Shown here piece by piece: positions 15,116 to 20,355 of a stretch of 20,355 bases of DNA. The notes below the pieces were generated by a model. That model saw only the letters and a list, made by a program, of their open reading frames with translations, had not been told where the DNA came from and searched no databases. Position 1 is the stretch's first letter. Each line of letters begins with the position of its first letter. This DNA is from Burkholderiales bacterium (GTDB lineage: Bacteria; Pseudomonadota; Gammaproteobacteria; Burkholderiales; Thiobacillaceae). The position numbers and the translations under genes are program-made. The DNA lies in assembly GCA_005790965.1 (NCBI GenBank), contig SXTL01000093.1:1-20355 (forward strand). The letters run 5' to 3'.

Positions 15116-15991
15116 ATGATTACCGGTAGCCTCGTTGCCCTTGTTACCCCCATGTTGCCGGATGGCCGGCTGGACCTGCCGCGTTTCCAGGCCCTGATCG
15201 ACTGGCACATTGCTGAAGGTACAGATGGTCTGGTGATCGTCGGAACGACCGGCGAGTCACCTACTGTGAATCCGGATGAACATTGTTTGCTAATTCGTAC
15301 GGCGGTGGAACAGGCCGCGGGGCGTGTTCCTGTGATCGCCGGGACGGGCGCCAATTCCACGGCCGAGGCCATAGAGTTGACTCATTGCGCCAAAAAGGCG
15401 GGTGCGGTGGCTGGCTTGTCGGTAGCGCCGTATTACAACAAGCCCGGCCAGGAAGGCCTGTACCGTCATTTCAAGGCCATTGCCGAGGCGGTTGAGCTGC
15501 CCTTGATTTTGTACAATGTGCCGGGTCGTACCGTGGCTGACATCAGCAATGACACGGCGCTGCGTCTGGCGCAGATCCCCGGCGTGATCGGCATCAAAGA
15601 TGCCACCGGCAACATGGAGCGAGGTTCTGACCTGATCAAGCGCGCTCCAGCCTCGTTTGGCGTGTATAGCGGCGATGATGCCAGCGGTGTGTTGCTGATG
15701 CTGCTGGGCGGGCAGGGCGTCATCTCGGTCACGGCCAATGTTGCCCCCAAGCTAATGCACGCTATGTGCGTTGCCGCCCTAGCCGGTGATGTGGCGACGG
15801 CACGGCAGATTCATTTCCGCTTACTGTCCCTGCACAGCAAGCTGTTTGTCGAGGCCAACCCGATCCCGGTGAAGTGGGCTGTACAGCAATTGGGATTCTG
15901 CGAGGACGGGATTCGCCTGCCCCTCACCCCCCTTGCTGAAAACCATCACGAAACGATTCGTGCCGCCCTGCGTGAAGCCGGCGTCCTTTGA
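15116..15991 (+). CDS. dapA: 4-hydroxy-tetrahydrodipicolinate synthase DapA
   Basis: A 291-residue TIM-barrel aldolase condensing pyruvate with aspartate semialdehyde for lysine and meso-diaminopimelate synthesis. I chose ATG 15116 (MITGSLVALVTPM) because it gives the standard length and numbering; an upstream TTG at 15095 adds 7 residues without support. At this start the catalytic residues fall at canonical positions: Thr44-Thr45 (VGTTGESPT), Tyr133, Arg138 (LYNVPGRT) and Schiff-base Lys161 (IGIKDATG). It is first of a run dapA-bamC-MBL-rhlE-CNP1. AGGAG directly at its stop serves bamC. Confidence 0.97.
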   Translation: MITGSLVALVTPMLPDGRLDLPRFQALIDWHIAEGTDGLVIVGTTGESPTVNPDEHCLLIRTAVEQAAGRVPVIAGTGANSTAEAIELTHCAKKAGAVAGLSVAPYYNKPGQEGLYRHFKAIAEAVELPLILYNVPGRTVADISNDTALRLAQIPGVIGIKDATGNMERGSDLIKRAPASFGVYSGDDASGVLLMLLGGQGVISVTANVAPKLMHAMCVAALAGDVATARQIHFRLLSLHSKLFVEANPIPVKWAVQQLGFCEDGIRLPLTPLAENHHETIRAALREAGVL

Positions 15992-16004
15992 GGAGATTAC
16001 ATTA

Positions 16005-17147
16005 ATGCGTACGCCTATAGCTCGGCTGGTTTTGGTTTCTGCGGCGGTGACTCTGGCAGGTTGCAGCCTTCTGGAGGAAAAGAAGATCGATTACAAGACG
16101 GAGGGGGGTGGAAAACTCCCGTCTCTAGTAGTTCCGCCAGATCTGGTTCAACCGTCGGCGGATACGCGCTATACCGTGCCGGGTGCGATGGGCCGCGGCT
16201 CTGCGACAGCCTCCGAATATGATCGTGCGCGGAGCAGTACGCCTGCTTCCGAAAGCAGCAAGGCCTTGTTGCCCAAGGTCGATAAGGTGCGCATTGAGCG
16301 GGCCGGAACCCAGCGCTGGCTGGTGGCGCAGGCGCCGGCCAAGGATGCCTGGCTGACGGTCAAGGATTTCTGGCAGGAGCTGGGTTTTGTCATCAATGTG
16401 GAACTGCCCGAGGCGGGGGTCATGGAGACCGAATGGGCCGAAAACCGCGCCAAGGTCCCGGAGGGCGGGATCCGCAAATTCCTTGGCCGGGCCATGGACA
16501 TGGTCTACTCGACCGCCGATCGCGATAAGTTCCGCAGCCGGATTGAGGTGGGGAGCGAGCCCGGCACGGTCGAGATTTATATCAGCCATCGCGGTATGCG
16601 TGAGGTTTTTGAGGGCACCCAGTCGGGCGGTGACGAGGGCAAGGGTCGCACCATGTGGCAACCGCGTGAGCCGGACCCGGAACTCGAAGCCGAGATGCTG
16701 CGTCGCCTGATGGTGCGTCTGGGGACTGAGGAAAAGGCCGCCGCCGCGCGCATGGCAGAGAAGGCGGCCCCACCGATGGCGACGCTGGTCCGCCCAGGGG
16801 ATGGCAGCGGGCAACTGGTCCTGCCGGAACTGTTTGATCGGGCCTGGCGGCGGGTCGGTCTGGCCTTGGATCGGATTGGTTTTGTGGTCGAAGACCGTGA
16901 TCGCGCCGGCGGTGTCTATTTTGTCCGCTACGCCGATCCTGAGGCGGGAGCGGCCAAGAAGGGCTTTTTGGACAAGATGGCGTTCTGGCGCTCCGATGAC
17001 AACAAGGTTCTGGCCCAGAAATATCGCGTTCGAGTCCTTACGCAAGGGGATACGACCGGTGTGACGGTTCTCAACGATCAGGGTGAGGTGCTGCGCAACG
17101 AGACGGCCTTGCGCATCCTGACCTTGTTGCTGGAGCAGTTGAAATAG
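16005..17147 (+). CDS. bamC: Outer membrane assembly lipoprotein BamC (NlpB)
   Basis: A 380-residue lipoprotein starting at ATG 16005 with AGGAG at 15991-15995. A signal peptide ends in the lipobox LAGC with Cys20 as the lipidated residue. An unstructured N-terminal stretch (KIDYKTEGGGKLPSLVVPPDL) corresponds to the part of BamC that contacts BamD, followed by two helix-grip domains (about residues 90-210 and 260-378). It is a component of the Bam complex that inserts beta-barrel proteins into the outer membrane. dapA-bamC linkage is the same as in E. coli (dapA-nlpB). The stop overlaps the next gene's GTG by one base (TAGTG). Confidence 0.93.
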   Translation: MRTPIARLVLVSAAVTLAGCSLLEEKKIDYKTEGGGKLPSLVVPPDLVQPSADTRYTVPGAMGRGSATASEYDRARSSTPASESSKALLPKVDKVRIERAGTQRWLVAQAPAKDAWLTVKDFWQELGFVINVELPEAGVMETEWAENRAKVPEGGIRKFLGRAMDMVYSTADRDKFRSRIEVGSEPGTVEIYISHRGMREVFEGTQSGGDEGKGRTMWQPREPDPELEAEMLRRLMVRLGTEEKAAAARMAEKAAPPMATLVRPGDGSGQLVLPELFDRAWRRVGLALDRIGFVVEDRDRAGGVYFVRYADPEAGAAKKGFLDKMAFWRSDDNKVLAQKYRVRVLTQGDTTGVTVLNDQGEVLRNETALRILTLLLEQLK

Positions 17148-17932
17148 TGTTTCGTTTCGCCGCACTTGGCAGTGGTAGCAAGGGTAATGCCTGGGTGGTG
17201 GAGGCCTCGGAAGGCCGTTCGAAAACGCGTGTCCTGATCGATTGTGGCTTGACGGTGAGGGACACCCTGCAACGGCTGGCCCGGCTGGGGCTGGCTCCGG
17301 ATGACCTGGATGCGATCTTGCTGACCCACGAGCACAGTGATCATGCGCGTTCGGCAGCGGCTTTTGCTCAGCGTGCGGCGTGTCCGGTGTGGATGACCCA
17401 CGGCACCCTGGCCGTGCTTGAGGCCCAAGATAATGCGCCGCACGATCCGCGTCTCTTGCACGGCGAACAACCCTTAGCCATTGGTGCCTTTGAGGTGTTG
17501 CCCTATACCATTCCGCACGATGCACGCGAGCCGGTACATTTTCGCCTTTCCGATGGGGCTCGTCGTCTTGGCTTGCTGACGGATGCCGGCCATGTGACGG
17601 CCCATATCGAAGCCACCTTGGCCGCTTGCGATGCCCTGGTTTTGGAATGTAACCATGATCCCGAGCGCCTGCGAGCTTGCACCCGGTACCCCGAATCCCT
17701 GAAGCGGCGCATTCTCGGTCCCCACGGTCATCTTGAAAATGCCGCGACGGCAGCCCTGCTGGCCAAGGTCGCACATGAGGGGCTGCACCATGTGGTGGCG
17801 GCACATCTGTCGGCTGAGAACAATACCCCCGAATTAGCCACGCATGCCCTGGCCGAGGCCTTGGGTTGTCAGGCCGACTGGATTGCCGTCGCTGACCAGG
17901 AACATGGGCTCGATTGGCGGACACTGAACTGA
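17147..17932 (+). CDS. MBL-fold metallo-hydrolase (YycJ/WalJ-like)
   Basis: A 261-residue metallo-beta-lactamase-fold protein starting at GTG 17147. It begins FRFAALGSGSKGNAWVVEA, typical of the YycJ group, with the metal motif HEHSDH at residues 61-66, a further metal ligand in LLTDAGHVT, and ECNHDPERL and AAHLSAENNTPELA near the C-terminus. WalJ-type proteins in other bacteria are 5'-to-3' exonuclease-like enzymes connected with DNA replication or repair; whether that applies here is inference. It overlaps the bamC stop by one base and ends one base before the rhlE start. Confidence 0.9.
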   Translation: MFRFAALGSGSKGNAWVVEASEGRSKTRVLIDCGLTVRDTLQRLARLGLAPDDLDAILLTHEHSDHARSAAAFAQRAACPVWMTHGTLAVLEAQDNAPHDPRLLHGEQPLAIGAFEVLPYTIPHDAREPVHFRLSDGARRLGLLTDAGHVTAHIEATLAACDALVLECNHDPERLRACTRYPESLKRRILGPHGHLENAATAALLAKVAHEGLHHVVAAHLSAENNTPELATHALAEALGCQADWIAVADQEHGLDWRTLN

Positions 17933-17933
17933 T

Positions 17934-19325
17934 ATGACCGAACTCATTGCCGCTGCCGCATCCACGCCCGCCCTTGAACAGGCGAGGACCTTTGCCGATC
18001 TGCACCTCGCCCCGGAGATTTTGGCGGCGATTGAGGCCATGGGTTATTCGACGCCGACCCCGATCCAGAGCCAAGCCATTCCGCTGGTGCTGGCTGGTCG
18101 TGATCTCCTGGCCCAGGCCCAGACGGGCACTGGCAAGACGGCCGCCTTCGCCCTGCCGTTGTTGCATCGTCTGCGCGGTTTTGCCAATACCAGCACCTCA
18201 CCGGCCCGTCACCCGGTGCGCGCCCTGGTGCTGGCGCCGACCCGTGAATTAGCCATTCAGGTCCATGAGAGCGTGGTGGACTACGGCCAGCGCATGCCCT
18301 TAAGGAGTACCGTGGTCTATGGCGGGGCGGGGATGAAGGAGCAGACCGATGCCCTGCGCGGCGGCGTGGAGATCCTCGTGGCGACCCCGGGGCGTTTGCT
18401 TGACCACGCCGGCAGCAAGGTGGTGAATCTGGCGCAAGTCCAATTCTTGGTCCTCGACGAGGCCGACCGTATGCTCGACATGGGCTTTCTGCCGGACCTA
18501 AAGCGTATTCTCGAGCTGCTGCCCAAGGCCCGTCAGACCTTGCTTTTCTCAGCGACCTTCAGCGACGACATCCTGCGCTTGTCAGGGCAATTTCTGCATG
18601 AGCCACAAAAAGTCGAGGTGGCGCGGCGTAATACCGCTGCCGAGACCGTCGAACAAGTCGGCTACCGGGTCCCGGAGGCCGATAAACTGGATGCCCTACT
18701 GCGCCTTGTGAAGGCCCGCGGCCTGACCCAGGCGATTGTCTTTACCCGCACCAAACTGACCGCGGACAAGCTGGGCCGGCAACTGCAAAAACGCGGTGTG
18801 GCGGCCGCCATAATTCATGGCGACAAGGCGCAAGTCGAACGCCTTACCGCTCTGGACGGTTTCAAGAAAGGTGAAATCCAGTTGCTGGTTGCAACCGATA
18901 TCGCAGCCCGTGGGCTGGATATTGCCGAATTGCCAGCGGTGTTCAACTATGAATTACCCTATCACGCCGAGGATTATGTGCACCGCATTGGTCGCACGGG
19001 GCGTGCCGGCGCCTCGGGACTGGCTGTTTCCCTGATTGGCAAGGAAGAGGAAAAACTGCTGGCCGGTGTGGAGCGTTTCATTCAGCGTAGCCTAAGAATT
19101 GACAGCCTGCCCGAGCCAGCCAGGTCGATTGGGCATGAACCTCGGAGCGAACCTCAAAGCGAACCTCAAAGCGAGGCAGGCCGCGCTGCATCTTCGTCCC
19201 GTCCAGCAGCCGACGCCCTGCCAGCCCCGGAACAGCCTGATGCCCTCCCTAACCCCGACTATAAACGAGGCCAGAAGGCCGCAGTCTGCGCATTGTTTAT
19301 GCCCTTCCCGAGGTCTGCGTCATGA
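17934..19325 (+). CDS. rhlE: DEAD-box ATP-dependent RNA helicase, RhlE-like
   Basis: A 463-residue helicase. Visible motifs in order: Q motif FADLHLAP...GYSTPTPIQSQAIP, motif I AQTGTGKT, Ia PTRELA, Ib TPGRLLDH, II DEAD, III SAT, V ATDIAARGLD, and VI HRIGRTGR. This order and the LPDLKRILELLPKARQTLLFSAT segment fit RhlE. A 17-residue extension precedes the Q motif. The tail after residue about 395 is low-complexity (EPRSEPQSEPQSEAGRA) and ends oddly in a hydrophobic, Cys-containing stretch (AVCALFMPFPRSAS), partly because the ribosome site and start of the next gene are embedded in it. RhlE-type helicases act in RNA decay and ribosome assembly; pcnB elsewhere in the window acts in the same process. 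Confidence 0.94.
   Translation: MTELIAAAASTPALEQARTFADLHLAPEILAAIEAMGYSTPTPIQSQAIPLVLAGRDLLAQAQTGTGKTAAFALPLLHRLRGFANTSTSPARHPVRALVLAPTRELAIQVHESVVDYGQRMPLRSTVVYGGAGMKEQTDALRGGVEILVATPGRLLDHAGSKVVNLAQVQFLVLDEADRMLDMGFLPDLKRILELLPKARQTLLFSATFSDDILRLSGQFLHEPQKVEVARRNTAAETVEQVGYRVPEADKLDALLRLVKARGLTQAIVFTRTKLTADKLGRQLQKRGVAAAIIHGDKAQVERLTALDGFKKGEIQLLVATDIAARGLDIAELPAVFNYELPYHAEDYVHRIGRTGRAGASGLAVSLIGKEEEKLLAGVERFIQRSLRIDSLPEPARSIGHEPRSEPQSEPQSEAGRAASSSRPAADALPAPEQPDALPNPDYKRGQKAAVCALFMPFPRSAS
19137..19172 (+). repeat. Short tandem repeat in the rhlE tail (12 bp x 3)
   Basis: Three in-register 12-base units (GAACCTCGGAGC once, then GAACCTCAAAGC twice) encode an EPxS-type repeat in the helicase's disordered C-terminus. 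The unit is a multiple of three, so copy-number change by slippage would keep the reading frame. Confidence 0.85.
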
Positions 19326-19852
19326 GTCATCCGTATGCAAAGGTGCTGGCCTTGTGGCTTTTGAGCGTGCCCGCCTATGCGTTCAACATTGGCCAGGAAA
19401 GCCGCTTCGATTACGATTTCGACGCAGAAGTTGTGGCCTGGCAAGAGTTGCAGACGCACCTGCCAAGTGCCCCGGTCGATACGGATTTACTCGCGTTCGA
19501 AATTGAAGGGCGTCCCGGTTATCGCCATGCGCTCGATCGCAAGTCCTTGTCTGTAGGCGGGGATGGCGTGACGCGTTACAGCGTTGTGATCACCTCGCCG
19601 AGCGGGGTGCGGACCATCAATTTTGAAGGGATGCGCTGCGCGACGGGCGAACGCAAGATCTACGCCTTTGGCCGTGCCGACGGGAGCTGGTCAAAAAACC
19701 GCGCCGCCCGCTGGGACGCTATTCGTGCCCGCGTGGCCGGTAGTTATCACAGCGCCTTGTTCCACGATTTTTTGTGCGCGGGTGGTGAAGGTACGGCCAG
19801 CGTCGAACAGATCGTGCAGCGACTTAAACGCGGCGGTTATCGCGCCGATTGA
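19322..19852 (+). CDS. CNP1-like family exported protein
   Basis: A 176-residue protein. The start ATG 19322 overlaps the rhlE stop by 4 bases (ATGA) and has GAGG at 19310-19313. A short signal peptide (VLALWLLSVPAYA, cut likely after residue 20) precedes a globular domain: FDYDFDAEVVAWQELQTHLP, RYSVVITSPSGVRTINFEGMRC, KIYAFGRADGSWSKNRAARW and HSALFHDFLC. These match my memory of the CNP1-like uncharacterised family of Betaproteobacteria. Two cysteines (in GMRC and DFLC) could form a disulfide in the periplasm. Function is unknown. Its stop codon lies inside the palindrome at 19849-19862. Confidence 0.85.
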   Translation: MSHPYAKVLALWLLSVPAYAFNIGQESRFDYDFDAEVVAWQELQTHLPSAPVDTDLLAFEIEGRPGYRHALDRKSLSVGGDGVTRYSVVITSPSGVRTINFEGMRCATGERKIYAFGRADGSWSKNRAARWDAIRARVAGSYHSALFHDFLCAGGEGTASVEQIVQRLKRGGYRAD

Positions 19853-19862
19853 CCGAGGTCAA
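19849..19862. promoter_or_regulatory. Perfect palindrome TTGACC-GA-GGTCAA, possible Crp/Fnr-type operator
   Basis: The two 6-base arms are exact reverse complements with 2 bases between. Read as TTGAC-N4-GTCAA it fits the Fnr/Anr/Dnr-type consensus TTGAY-N4-RTCAA. Its centre is about 42-44 bases before the start expected from the -10 box at 19887, the spacing of class II activation. No T-run follows, so it is not an intrinsic terminator. Confidence 0.5.
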
Positions 19863-19886
19863 GCACAGAGTCCTGATTACGGGTGC

Positions 19887-19892
19887 TACAAT
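19887..19892 (+). promoter_or_regulatory. Candidate -10 box for the riboswitch-btuB transcript
   Basis: TACAAT lies just before the riboswitch P1 stem, so transcription would start around 19897-19900, right at the aptamer. No good -35 is found 16-18 bases upstream (CACAGA region), consistent with an activator-dependent promoter using the palindrome at 19849-19862. Confidence 0.5.
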
Positions 19893-19900
19893 TCACCCCG

Positions 19901-20104
19901 CTTCTGGTGCCCTTTTTGAGGGTGAAACGGGAACGCGGTGCGAAATTTCTCGATTTCAATCCCGCGGCTGCCCCCGCAACGGTAAGCGCTGAACGGTTTT
20001 TCAGGGTGTTTCATGGGTGTTCACCCAGCCACTGTCCTCAGGATGGGAAGGCGAAAAATCCGCGTCACAAGACGCACAGCGCAAGCCCGGAGACCGGCCA
20101 GAGG
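19901..20104 (+). promoter_or_regulatory. Cobalamin (adenosylcobalamin-class) riboswitch aptamer
   Basis: The conserved blocks appear in order: GGTGC (19906-19910), GGGTGAAACGGGAACGCGGTGCGA (in the 19919-19942 stretch), the L5 block CTGCCCCCGCAACGGTAAG (19968-19986), the B12-box-like GCCACTG...GGGAAGGCG (about 20027-20053), and GCAAGCCCGGAGACCGGCC (20081-20099). The P1 stem can be drawn: 19901-19907 pairs with 20098-20104. It senses cobalamin and turns down the downstream TonB-dependent receptor. Length is normal. Its ligand subtype cannot be settled by eye. Confidence 0.95.
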
Positions 20105-20145
20105 CAGGGTGCGCGGGTCGCGGGGTGGCGATTCCAGAGACTGTA

Positions 20146-20217
20146 ATGGCATGGTTGCCTTTCTCGACTCGCGTTTTGAGTTCGTCCTGCGGGGTCGCAG
20201 GACATCGAAGAAAGTGA
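20146..20217 (+). CDS. Possible 23-residue leader peptide before btuB
   Basis: ATG 20146 opens a 23-codon frame (begins MAWLPFSTRV, ends GHRRK) that crosses the P13 hairpin and stops with TGA at 20215-20217, 4 bases before the btuB ATG. A weak AGAGA lies at 20136-20140. Ribosomes translating it would melt the hairpin and finish next to the btuB start. It could be chance: it has no recognised homologue and a poor ribosome site. Confidence 0.25.
   Translation: MAWLPFSTRVLSSSCGVAGHRRK
20184..20203 (+). promoter_or_regulatory. Riboswitch P13 expression-platform hairpin
   Basis: A perfect 8-bp stem GTCCTGCG / CGCAGGAC closes a GGGT loop. Within it TGCGGGG (20188-20194) is exactly complementary to CCCCGCA (19972-19978) in the aptamer's L5, as in the L5-L13 kissing loop of cobalamin riboswitches. 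The hairpin ends 3 bases before the purine-rich GAAGAAAG ribosome site (20207-20214) and is not followed by a T-run, so control is probably translational. Confidence 0.75.
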
Positions 20218-20221
20218 TTCC

Positions 20222-20355
20222 ATGCAACACACCACACGCGCCGCTGCCCTGTGCGCGGCCCTCTCCGCCAATGCCCTGGCGAACCCCTCCCTCCTGCCGC
20301 CCGCCGAGTTCACGCTGGACGAAATTGTCGTCACTGCAACGCGGATTCCGACGCC
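20222..20355 (+). CDS. btuB: TonB-dependent cobalamin receptor BtuB (3' partial)
   Basis: Only the first 44 residues are in the window. ATG 20222 follows GAAGAAAG (20207-20214). An Ala-rich signal peptide (about residues 1-20, ending ANALA) is followed by a TonB box, LDEIVVTATRIPT, typical of outer-membrane TonB-dependent receptors and close to that of BtuB. The assignment as a cobalamin receptor comes mainly from the cobalamin riboswitch in its leader. Energy would come from TonB-ExbBD, and an exbBD pair lies about 7-8 kb upstream. The plug and barrel domains lie beyond the edge, so the specific substrate cannot be checked here. Confidence 0.85.
   Translation, partial: MQHTTRAAALCAALSANALANPSLLPPAEFTLDEIVVTATRIPT

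Noticed and set aside
16125..18167. A 680-codon open frame on the minus strand opposite bamC, the MBL hydrolase and rhlE
   Set aside because: The plus strand encodes three clear protein families here. The antisense product is rich in Arg, His, Gly and Pro with no recognisable domain, as expected from the mirrored codon bias of GC-rich genes.
19137..19172. A CRISPR-like direct repeat
   Set aside because: Units are only 12 bases, directly abutting without spacers and in frame inside rhlE; it is a coding tandem repeat.
19250..19325. A frameshift near the rhlE 3' end, suggested by its odd tail
   Set aside because: RhlE tails vary greatly, all helicase motifs are upstream, and the ATGA overlap with the CNP1-like gene with a good ribosome site argues for a natural end. 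I cannot exclude it without relatives.
20184..20203. Intrinsic terminator controlled by the riboswitch
   Set aside because: The hairpin is stable but no U-run follows; it sits next to the ribosome site, so translational control is more likely.

Overview
The window looks like chromosomal DNA of a GC-rich, chemolithotrophic sulfur-oxidising betaproteobacterium (Thiobacillus/Sulfuricella-like; inference). The reasons are a QmoAB-HdrCB operon of the kind linked to APS reductase, BamC and LpxK (an outer-membrane, lipid-A-bearing cell), and gene neighbourhoods I associate with Betaproteobacteria: exbB-exbD-lpxK-Trm112, dapA-bamC-MBL, and folK-deoxynucleoside kinase-panB-panC. I see no insertion sequence, phage gene, tRNA, rRNA or CRISPR array. 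The window is mostly conserved core genome, with one specialised energy operon and one elaborate riboswitch region.

Layout. (1) 1-4876, plus strand: qmoA (5' end outside the window), qmoB, hdrC, hdrB, closed by a strong intrinsic terminator. This is an electron-transfer module of HdrA-like flavoproteins and Fe-S subunits; the usual membrane-bound QmoC is replaced by soluble HdrC and HdrB. (2) 4920-5484, plus: two small overlapping genes, a conserved hypothetical protein and a PP0621-like membrane-anchored zinc-finger protein. (3) 5464-6465, minus: a CaCA-type cation antiporter, overlapping the PP0621 gene tail to tail and nearly head to head with ampD (6488-7060, plus). (4) 7064-11702, minus: a compact run pcnB-folK-deoxynucleoside kinase-panB-panC-panD joining RNA polyadenylation, folate, nucleotide and pantothenate metabolism. 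(5) 11934-14174, plus: exbB-exbD-lpxK-Trm112; the first three start at GTG and successive genes overlap. (6) 14252-14980, plus: a Crp/Fnr regulator. (7) 15116-19852, plus: dapA-bamC-MBL hydrolase-rhlE-CNP1-like gene, tightly packed. (8) 19849-20355, plus: a perfect TTGACC-GA-GGTCAA palindrome, a -10 box, a complete cobalamin riboswitch with an identifiable kissing-loop hairpin, a possible leader peptide, and the start of a BtuB-like TonB-dependent receptor cut by the window edge.

The most rewarding parts are the two ends: the Qmo/Hdr operon without a membrane subunit, and the btuB leader, where an Fnr-type operator, a riboswitch and a possible upstream ORF appear stacked on one transcript. 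I did not find a clearly novel defence or mobile system.
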